NCBI RefSeq assembly: GCF_000003195.3
Contig: NC_012873.2
Coordinates: 50,253,166-50,317,165 of the forward strand
Length of the DNA: 64,000 bases
Direction of reading: 5' to 3'
DNA from: Sorghum bicolor
Lineage: Eukaryota > Streptophyta > Magnoliopsida > Poales > Poaceae
The first letter of the stretch is position 1, and each line of letters opens with the position of its first letter. Below the pieces are notes generated by a model. That model was given only the letters and a program-made list of their open reading frames with translations, was not told where the DNA came from and did not search any database. Shown piece by piece: positions 55,535 through 64,000 of this stretch. Made by a program: the position numbers and the translations under genes.

Positions 55535-56315
55535 GTCTTCTGTGTAGATATCGTATCATACTAACCATATACTGAGGAGATATTACTGGTAGTTTGTTTG
55601 GCGAGTGCTATATGTGCTATCTGAGGTATAAGGGTTTGTGATCCATAGACATTGACTGAATATGTTAGTGTTGCTGGTTGTCGGCGGGCGTCAGCGAGCA
55701 ATAGAGGCAAGAAAAGGAGAACAAAACGCAAGACATGAACCGGCAGGAGGAAACAGGGAAGCTGAATAAAAAAACAGAGAAGCAGCGCACACGGCAAGTG
55801 TCTCTGTAGCATGCTATTGCGACACGGATGCATGGAGAAAGTACTTTGTACAATAATAGGATATCTGCATAAATCTAGCCGTCAAAACAAGGATCAAACG
55901 GTGCAGAAAGTTCAGATGACGTGGCTAGCGTGCCTGCTCAGGAACCTGTTCACAATTGAAGAAGTGAATGAGGTGCAACAAACATTGACTGAACTTAGAC
56001 GGTAGTGTATTTGGATGCATTGAATCCCCTGCGAACCTAGACACTTAAAAGCAGTGCCAAATAGGCCAATATTATGGAACAGAGGGAGTAGGCTTGTATA
56101 ACCTTGTAAACTTAAATTATGTAGCCAAGGTCTCACTAGCTCAACACCTTAGAATTACATTATGTAGCATCTTTTGTAGGGTGTTAGTGTTAATACATAG
56201 AGGGGTGAAGTTTTGACTAAAAGATTAGTTTAATTCTGCTACTTTGATCGGCTGGCCACAACAATTAGATGTAGAAACAACTATTCATTCCCTTTAATCG
56301 GCCATTTGACCTAAC
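55535..56315. other. Spacer up to the Tat-lineage element
   Basis: Includes a minus-strand frame (55833-55561) with a leucine-rich hydrophobic start that does not connect to the spliced ORF downstream, and a plus-strand 64-codon frame with no motif. ATGGAACAGAGGGAGTA near 56074 resembles a Stowaway end. No gene supported. Confidence 0.4.
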
Positions 56316-57132
56316 TGTTGGGGGATGACCGCACCCTTCCCCCTGGCAGCGTCTAAGGATGCCCTTCAAGCCAAGGAACCTCCGACCTCGCAGTGTCTAA
56401 GGATGCCCTTCAAGCCAAGGAACATCCGACCTCTGAAGTGTCGGAGGATATCCTCCACCCAGGGAACCTCCGTGGGGTTGCGTGCGGAGGACCCTAAAGA
56501 AAGACTAATATTGATGACTCGTCTTGTCGTGCTAAGTGCGTGCAGGGACTGCACTAGCGGAGGCCCACAAGCAAGGAAGAGAGTAACCTCCGGCCCTCTC
56601 AAGTCCGAGGACGGTTGAGGACGCGGCGGAGGCGAGGGACCCCCGACGCGTCCAAGTCAGGGAACCTCCGACGGAGACGCGTCGAAGGATCGGCGGCCGG
56701 ACGAGCCAAGGAACCTCCAGGACAGCTGAGCCGAGGAACCCCCGGCGCGCCCGAGCTAAGGAACCTCCGACACTTGAAGTGTCGGAGGATCCGCGACCGG
56801 GCGGAGGATCCAAGCCTCCGACCGGCTGAAGCCCTAGTCAGGGGGAAGGCGTGGGGTTTGTAATGTGAAATTACGCGAGTGACTTGGAGTCGGTAGACTG
56901 TAATTGGAGAATATGCTAGGATATTCCCCCACCGTCACGGGGCATTTTTGTAAATGTCATTAGGTCGGTTTCTGAGCCCTATATAAGGGGTGATGCCGTT
57001 ATTAATAAAGGAGGAGAGAGCATTCACTGTATTCAACTACTGTCCGTCAGTGCTCAAACCTCTCACGGCACCGAGTGAGAAGGTTCTCGATCCACCGCAT
57101 CGCTGGGGAGTGCGGAGAGCCTTTTCCCAACA
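56316..57132 (+). repeat. 5' LTR of the Tat-lineage element
   Basis: 817 bp, TGTTGGGGG to CCCAACA. TATATAA is at 56980-56986. U3 is full of GGAACCTCCGAC-type motifs. One perfect 12-bp inverted repeat with a 1-nt spacer (56764-56788) is built on CCTCCGACACTT. A 39-bp direct repeat occurs at 56351-56389 and 56395-56433. These repeats look like binding-site arrays upstream of the promoter. Confidence 0.88.
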
Positions 57133-57133
57133 T

Positions 57134-57151
57134 TGGCGCCCATCGTGGGGC
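57134..57151 (+). other. Primer-binding site
   Basis: TGGCGCCCATCGTGGGGC begins one base after the LTR, the usual position and form (TGGCGCCCACCGTGGGGC) in grass Tat elements. I cannot name the tRNA with confidence. Confidence 0.75.
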
Positions 57152-57169
57152 CACGAAGGATCACCTACG

Positions 57170-60100
57170 ATGGCTGGAAAGAGAACTAGCACCACAAGAC
57201 CTCGGGCAGAGCCCCCCAGGAGGGGAAGGCCGAGAAGGGCCGTGCGGAGCACGTATGCGACCGTAGAGGGGGAAGGCTCTGAGGGCGAGCAGCCGGAGAA
57301 CGAGCAGCCGGAGCCCAGCCAGGAACCTTCTCCCGCCGCAGGCCCGGCGCAACCAACGGCCATGCAGGAGCTCCAGCTACTGCAGACGCAGCTACAGAAC
57401 CTTCAGCAGGAGCGAGACCGAATCGCTGCCGCCTACGCCGCCAGCCAAGAGGCAGCAGTAGCCGCAACACAGGCAGCTGAGATCAGGCAGCAGCTTTCAA
57501 TCCTGCAGGCGGAGATCCTTAGCATGCAACCTCCACAGCCGACGGTCCAACCCACTGTCATACCCGGCGCCGGTCCGTCAGTAAGTGCGCAGCTAACGAG
57601 TTACGGTGGCGCGCCGAGGAGCACATTGGACCTTCGTTCCCCCTTATCCGAAGGATTGCAAACCTCACCTTGGCCGGCAACCTACAAACCAATCACGCTC
57701 CCCAAGTTCAACGGAAAAGCTGACCCCCGACAATTCCTGATGAGTTTCGAGGCAGCTGTAGCCTCAGCTGGAGGGAACGAAACTGTAATGGCGAAATCCT
57801 TTGTGATCGTGGCCGAAGGAGATGCCTTGGCGTGGTACTCGATGCTCAGACCCGGGTCGATCTATTCATGGGAGAACCTTCGAGACAAGATTTTGGCGAA
57901 TTTCCAGGGGTTCGCAGTTGAATCACTAACCTCCACGGACCTGTTCCAGTGTCGCCAGAGTCAGGGAGAGGCACTGCGGGAATACTTCCAAAGGTTCGTG
58001 CAGACTAAGGCGAGAGCACCCGGCGTGCCGGAGAAGGTTGCCATTGAAGCGGCCATCAAGGGTCATCGCATAGGGCCCTTCGCAGCTCACTTGGCCAGAG
58101 AAAAACCAGCATCCATGCACGAGCTGTACCATGAGTTTGAGAAGTATTGCAGGTCAGACAACGACTACCGCAAGAGGTTGGAAGACCAAAACTCTCAGAA
58201 GAGGCAGAGCAATGATAGAAACTCGCAAAAGAAGAACCTTAGCCAGGATGAACGCCGGCCACAGCGGGAGGCTGGTGGACAGATGATGAATATTGAGCAA
58301 CCAAAAAATGACAGGCCGGAACATAACCGTCCACCGGCGGAAACGCGAAACTCGGAACGCAGACCCAATCAAGCTGGAAGAGGGGGCCGAAACGCAGGAT
58401 GGCCAAAAAATCAAAATCAGCGGCCACGGAAGCAATATTGTTTCTTCCATGGGGAGGAGAAGGGTCACTCCACCAGGGATTGCCCGGATGCAAAGGAAAC
58501 TCAGGAGAGGATCAAGAGCAGGTCAGCTCCACAACCTCCAACACCAGTCGCTCAACCTCGGGAGGTGAATCACACATTCCCTCAAACCTTCTACCATTCA
58601 TATGTCGGAGGATCAAGCCAGCAACACCCTGCTCCAGTTCAGTCGAACGCGCTAGCCTCCGCTTACTATCCCAGCTTCCTACCAGCTTGGCGCCCAGCAC
58701 ATCAGCCTACAGATCACAACCTTCCACCAAACTATGTTCCTCCACGATCCCCACATATTACATACATCGAAACCCCGCAGCCCCGCCAGCAGTCACTACC
58801 TCCTCCCCCAAATCAGCTACAGCTACTCCAAGCCCCACCTCCACCAAAAACTGAACCCCACCCCGATAATCAAATCGGCCCTCATACACCCCTGCCCACG
58901 ATTGGAATGATCCTACCAATAGCTGGAGGATCCTCGATGGAGTTCCAGACAAAGAAGCAGAAGAAGGATCACCTCCGGCTCGTCAACAACGTCGCAGTTC
59001 AAGGGCTGGTCAGATGCACTGATTGGTCCAGAACCCCGATAACCTTCACCGAGGAAGATCTAAGGTTGGAAAGCTACCCACATACAGATGCCTTGGTCAT
59101 AACAACGAATGTTGCGGGTTGGGGAGTGAGCAGGATCTTAGTGGATTCAGGGAGTTCCGCAGACATAATATTTGCCGGAACCTTCGACCAAATGAAGCTC
59201 AGCAGAAGCCAGCTCCAACCTTCGGAATCACCTTTGATTGGATTCGGGGGAAAGCAAATACATGCTCTGGGGAAGGTCGCCCTGCCCGTATCCTTTGGCA
59301 CGTCTGAGAACGCAAGAACAGAGTATGTCACCTTCGACGTGGTAGACCTGCACTACCCATACAACGCCATATTCGGGCGAGGATTCTTGAACAAGCTCAA
59401 TGCGGCCGCCCATATGGGATACCTGTGCATGAAAATCCCGGCTTTGCACGGAGTGATCACGGTTCACGGAAGTCAAAAGGAGGCAAGGAACATAGAGAAA
59501 GAAATCTACAAGTCTTTCCGGAACATAAATTCTGTGGACTCCACACAACAAGAAGCTTCCCAGCCACCAGACATGCCAAGGGGGAAGACAGACCTGGCTG
59601 ATCAGGAGGAAACGAAATGTGTCCCTCTGCAGGAGGCCGTTCCAGATAGGAAGGTCACCATCTCTGCCACCCTCAGTAGAGAGGAGGAGCTCGAGTTGCT
59701 GGACGTACTGCAAAAGAACCAAGATATCTTCGCCTGGAGTGCTGCCGACCTGCAGGGAGTCAGCAGAGATATCATAGAGCATTCGCTGGACATCGATCCG
59801 AGAATGAGGCCGAAGAAACAGAGACAAAGGAAAATGTCTGAAGAAATAACCTTAGCCGCGAAGGCAGAGGTACAAAGACTTCTTGACGCAAAGGTCATCA
59901 GAGAGGTCATGTACTCGGAGTGGTTGGCAAATGTGGTCCTGGTCCCCAAGAAGAATGGTAAAATGAGAATGTGCATAGACTTCACAGATCTCAACAAGGC
60001 TTGTGTCAAAGACTCCTTCCCCTTGCCAAGGATAGATACCTCCGTTGACAAAGCCGCTGGTTGCCAGAGATTTTCACTACTGGATTGTTTCTCCGGATAC

Positions 60101-62818
60101 CACCAAATTTGGCTCAAAAAGGAAGACGAGGGGAAGGCAAGCTTCACAACCCCGTTCGGCACGTACTGCTACACCAGAATGCCGGAAGGTCTTAAAAACG
60201 CTGGAGCAACCTTCTCCAGAATGATGGGGAAGGTTCTGGGAAGTCAGCTGCAGAGAAACATCATAGCCTATGTTGACGACGTTGTCGTCATGAGCAAGCG
60301 CAAAGAGGATCATATCAAGGACCTGCAGGAAACCTTTGTCAACCTCAGATCCGCTGGGCTGAAACTCAACCCGGAGAAATGCATATTCGGGGTCAGCAAA
60401 GGAAAAATGCTGGGATATATCATCAGCTCTGAAGGAATCAGAGCTAACCCAGACAAGACGAAGGCAATCATGTCAATGGCAGAACCTTCAAGCAAGAAAG
60501 AAGTGCAAAGATTGACTGGCCGAATAGCAGCCCTCAACAGATTCATTTCAAGATCCGCAGAACGAAGCCTTCCATTCTTCAGAGTGCTGAGAGGAGGAGG
60601 CAAAACAGAATGGGGTCCGGAACAATCAGAGGCCTTCAGGCAACTCAAGAGCTATATTGCGACCAACCTGGTGGTAACCGTGCCCGAGCCAGACACTCCA
60701 CTACTGCTGTATGTGGCGGCCTCTGAGCACGCCGTCAGTGCTGTTTTGGTACATGAGACAAGCGATAGCAAGGGAACACTGCAAAGACCCGTCTACTATG
60801 TGTCCGAAGCCCTGTCAGGAGCAAAGTTGAACTACACGGAGATAGAGAAAATCGCATACGCAGTCCTGTGTGCATCAAGGAAGCTCAAGCATTACTTCTA
60901 AAGCCATGAGATTAAAGTACCCACCTCTCAGCCCTTAGGTGATATCCTTAGGAACAAGGAAGCCTCCGGACGTATAGGGAAATGGGCGGCCGAACTATCA
61001 CAGTTTGACATCACCTATGTCCCCAGAACCTCCATCAAATCTCAAGCCCTGGCTGACTTCATGGCAGATTGGACACCTTCGAACAAAGAAGAGGAGAAGG
61101 TAGTCGACCAGCCGTGGTCACTGTATACAGATGGCGCCTGGGGGCAAGCAGGAGCAGGAGCAGCAGCCGTCCTGATCGCACCATCTGGGCTTAAACTAAA
61201 ATATGTTGCAAGACTCGAATTCAAAGCGACAAACAATATAGCTGAGTATGAAGGTCTCATCCTCGGGCTGAACAAAGCTAAGGCTTCGGGAGCAAAAACC
61301 CTGCTCATCAAAACAGACTCCCAGGTGGTGGCAGGACAAGTGGAGAAGGAATACCTAGCGCACAACCCGGAGTTGGCAAGATATTTGGTCGTCGTAAGGG
61401 GCCTGGAGAGAAGGTTCAAGGGATTCACTCTGCAATACATTCCAAGAGCTGAGAACCATGAGGCAGACGAGCTAGCAAAAGCAGCAGCCAACAAAACCCC
61501 CTTGCCAGAAGGAATCTTCTACCAAATCGTCATGGCACCAGCAACTGAATCGTTGCCGAAAGCTTTTCGCCCAGTCCTGCTGACAGAAAGCGAAGATTGG
61601 AGGCAGGCAATAACTGACTCCCTGAAAGGCAAGACAGCAGCAGATGATGAAGCATTAACCAAGAGAATGGAGGCAAGAGCAAGAAGTTACACCATCATTG
61701 ACGGAACCCTATACAAGAAAGGTGTAGTCCAACCTCTGCTCAAATGCATATCACAAACCGAGGGCAGAGAGCTCCTGCAAGAGATACACTCTGGAATATG
61801 CGGGTCTCACATTGGACCTCGCGCATTATCTGCTAAAGCATTAAGACAAGGCTTCTACCGGCCAACTCACATCAAAGATGCTGAAGAAATAGTGAAGACT
61901 TGCAAAGCCTGCCAAACCTTCTCACCAATTCAGTCAGGACCTTCGGCACCAACCCAGCTTATACCAGCATCATGGCCATTGCAGAGATGGGGAATGGACC
62001 TAGTAGGACCAATGCCAACTGCCTAGGGGGGAAACAAGTTCGCCGTCGTGGCCATCGAATACTTCACAAGATGGATCGAAGCTAAGCCACTGGCAACCAT
62101 AACCTCTGAAACAATCAGGAAATTCTTTTGGTAGAACATAATCTGTAGATTCGGGGTTCCAAGGCTGCTCACAGTTGACAACGGAAAACAGTTTGATTCG
62201 GACAGGTTCAAGGAATTCTGCCATCACATAGGAACCAAAATTGCTTTCGCGTCTGTCTACCACCCGGAGTCAAATGGGGCCGTGGAGAGATCAAACAAAA
62301 TAATATTCTCTGCAATCTCCAAAACCTTACTCAACCTACGAAAGGGGAAATGGGTTGACGAGCTACCCAGAGTTGTGTGGTCTCATAACACAACAGTCTC
62401 AAGAGCAACCGGGTTCACCCCGTTCAAACTCTTGTATGGGGAAGAGGCAATGTTGCCCGAAGAAATCAAACATCAAAGCCTGCGCTCCATGAAGCAACAA
62501 TTGGCTGAAAATGAAGATTACTGCAAGGAAACCCTGGAATCAGCAAGACTGGAGGCAGTAGAGAACATTACCAAGTACCAACAAGAAACCAAAAAATGGA
62601 GAGACCGCAAGGTAGTACGGAAAAACATACAAGATGGGGACCTGGTACTTAGGAAAAGAGGAGATCACCCAAATGCTGGTAAATTGGAACCCAAGTGGGA
62701 AGGACCTTATACAGCAATGCAAGCGGGAAGGTCGGGATCCTTCTACCTAAAAGACTTCGAAGGTAGAACCTCCACCCACACGTGGAACATCGACAATCTA
62801 CGAAGATTTTACATTTGA
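57170..62818 (+). pseudogene. gag-pol polyprotein of Tat-lineage element with three in-frame stops
   Basis: The ATG at 57170 ([11 protein letters not shown]) follows the PBS; the upstream in-frame extension lies in the LTR. The frame is continuous to TGA 62816-62818 (1882 codons) except TAA 60899-60901, TAG 62024-62026 and TAG 62132-62134. Order: capsid ([20 protein letters not shown]), Tat-type C-x2-H-x5-H-x4-C knuckle ([15 protein letters not shown]), protease [12 protein letters not shown] (D near residue 659), RT ([24 protein letters not shown] near residue 1034), and a degenerate first RNase H ([15 protein letters not shown], the usual first Asp replaced). A second, archaeal-type RNase H follows (SLYTDGAWGQAGAG, TNNIAEYEGL, KTDSQVV, NHEADELA), then integrase (CKACQ, GMDLVGP, TVDNGKQF, HPESNGAVERSN). 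Each stop occupies a position where Gln is plausible, so single C-to-T changes explain all three. Confidence 0.93.
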
Positions 62819-63560
62819 ATGTAAGGATGACCCCTGCGAAATAAGCGGCGGCATCCATGTCTTCATACACACTTGTTTTCTTTTTCTCTCCACCTTTTTT
62901 GCAATCCAAGGTCTGCACTCTTTTCCTCACAGGGGTACTCCTACTAGGAGGTGAGGTTTTTAATGAGGCAGAACCTATGTAAAAACCTCTGAAATATAAA
63001 GAGGAATCCACCCCAAAAGCAAAACTCAAAAGTCGAAAAACAGCTAGCAGCGAGGCTGTAGCATTCGACAAAACATCACGTGATTACGAGGACCCTCCGC
63101 AGCTTTCAATCAAAGTTTAGGAAAGCTCGGAACGACCTCAAAGGTGGACAAACACCAAACTCCTTAGCAGAAGACCTAGCCAAGAGCTGGGCAGCAAGGA
63201 TAGCATGGCCAAAAGTGAAAAAGACCTGTCCTCCTCAGGCATCACAACATGGCCAGAAGGAACAGAACCTTCAAACGTGACAAAGACCTGAGGACAATCA
63301 GGCATCAGGAGCTATATTATTTCTGCCAAAAGGCAGCGGAGGTTAAACATTCACAAGAAAGACCTCAACGAAATTTACATAACCTTCACCAAAATAAGGT
63401 TGAAGGTATTCTGCTACTCTAAGCACACAAAGCGTGAAAATAAAACAAAACTACAATAACCCTCAGTCAGGTACAGCAAAACCAACTACCACAACAACCA
63501 ACAATAACTCGAAAATAACTTCTAACCTAACAAGATACGCGCGATAAATGCACGAAACCC
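62819..63560 (+). other. 3' noncoding region of Tat-lineage element
   Basis: Contains TTTTCCTCACAGGGGTACTC and GAGGTGAGGTTTTTAATGAG, phrases typical of the sequence after integrase in grass Tat elements. Frames are short and unconserved in appearance. Confidence 0.5.
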
Positions 63561-63568
63561 TATAAAAC
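63561..63568 (+). promoter_or_regulatory. Possible internal TATA box before the small ORF
   Basis: CCCTATAAAACCAGGCACACC places TATAAAAC at 63561-63568, about 100 bp upstream of the ATG at 63670. The layout parallels the internal promoter of the Athila-like element at 15067. Confidence 0.4.
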
Positions 63569-63669
63569 CAGGCACACCACGCCCCTCCTCCCTCAGTCAG
63601 GATCAGTATACACAGACCCAACCAACAAGTGCAAACCTAGCAATCAAAAAAGAAAAATCCTAGGTCACC

Positions 63670-63927
63670 ATGGAAGCAGGAGTTAGCCTCACAGCAGCAA
63701 CAAAAGTTGGTACTGCACGAAGCTTCGTAATGTTAGAACCACGGCGTTGTGATGAACATCGACCACAGAGTCGTGTACAGCCACAACAAAACAATTCAAG
63801 TGAGACTCAGAGGTCTCTGAAGGGTATCGCACGAAGTCTCGTAACATCCCTTCAGAACCTTCGACACACATACACGAAGGTTCTCCTCGACAACACTCCA
63901 CAGGAGTTGAGCAAAGGAAAAAAATAG
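63670..63927 (+). CDS. Small ORF in the 3' region of the Tat-lineage element, unknown function
   Basis: 85 codons, MEAGVSLTAATKVGTARSFV to ELSKGKK, TAG stop. The ATG has a strong context (ACC before, G after). The product is hydrophilic, rich in S, T, Q and R, with no recognised domain. Some Tat elements carry extra ORFs beside gag-pol, but their roles are unknown. It may be chance; the upstream TATA box is the main support. Confidence 0.35.
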   Translation: MEAGVSLTAATKVGTARSFVMLEPRRCDEHRPQSRVQPQQNNSSETQRSLKGIARSLVTSLQNLRHTYTKVLLDNTPQELSKGKK

Positions 63928-64000
63928 CACAATTCAGCAGAGGATCCTCTGCACCAGAAAAAGCGAAGGTCCTAAGGCCAATAAGTGGAGATCCTGCGCA

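Larger units (their letters stand above)
56316..64000 (+). mobile_element. Tat-lineage Ty3/gypsy retrotransposon, 3' end outside window
   Basis: 5' LTR 56316-57132 (TGTTGGG...CCCAACA), PBS at 57134, gag-pol 57170-62818 in one frame, then a long 3' noncoding region with a small ORF. The 3' LTR is not reached. Two RNase H domains in pol identify the Tat lineage. Three in-frame stops disable this copy. The bases before the LTR are CTAAC (56311-56315), the expected left target duplication. Confidence 0.93.

Noticed and set aside
56990..57169. N-terminal extension of the Tat gag-pol frame
   Set aside because: It lies in the LTR and across the PBS. The first sensible start after the PBS is the ATG at 57170.

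Overview
The window is plant nuclear DNA, most likely from a panicoid (Andropogoneae-type) grass. I infer this from spliced genes with GT-AG introns, GC-rich first exons, grass-type MITEs and dense nested LTR retrotransposons. Nothing in it looks prokaryotic: no operons, no CRISPR array, no phage genes.

Two intact host genes can be reconstructed exon by exon, both on the minus strand. One (about 20.6-24.9 kb) encodes a Sec14-nodulin-type phosphatidylinositol/phosphatidylcholine transfer protein (SFH family): 14 coding exons, 614 residues. It also has a spliced upstream ORF whose TAA stop overlaps the main ATG. The other (about 44.8-52.0 kb) encodes a RING-finger protein of the RNF10 type: 9 coding exons, 742 residues, with MITEs in two of its introns and a long foldback Mutator-type element about 310 bp upstream of its ATG.

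Nearly everything else is transposable elements in nested layers. From 0 to 8.3 kb lie a non-autonomous CACTA element (2858-4227, TSD GTG), decayed coding-like sequence and an antisense, stop-ridden Ty3/gypsy gag. At 8308-18371 is a Cassandra element (a TRIM whose LTRs carry 5S-rRNA-like sequence), split by a 9.3-kb Athila-like Ty3/gypsy element (9026-18328). From 18.4 to 19.7 kb are an old LTR fragment and a captured first-exon fragment of the chaperonin gene CCT6. At 27441-37666 is an unclassified element with TG...CA ends and a 5-bp TSD. It hosts a second LTR element (27871-36084) whose LTRs resemble those of the Athila-like element but which lacks RT and integrase. A second copy of the unclassified family (37938-39840) and a structurally similar cousin (40137-42124) follow. 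The right end (56316 onwards) holds the 5' LTR and the gag-pol of a Tat-lineage Ty3/gypsy element with two RNase H domains; its 3' LTR lies outside the window.

The observations I consider most worth follow-up are: (1) the TG...CA / 5-bp-TSD elements, which carry arrays of short palindromic motifs immediately upstream of a TATAAATA box; (2) the apparent autonomous/non-autonomous LTR-element pair, which shares three small inverted repeats in the 3' noncoding region with pairing-preserving base changes; (3) internal TATA-plus-ORF cassettes downstream of pol in two different LTR-element lineages; (4) the TAATG uORF/main-ORF overlap in the SFH gene.

All functional calls come from reading the sequence and from general knowledge of the families. 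No database search or folding calculation was run.
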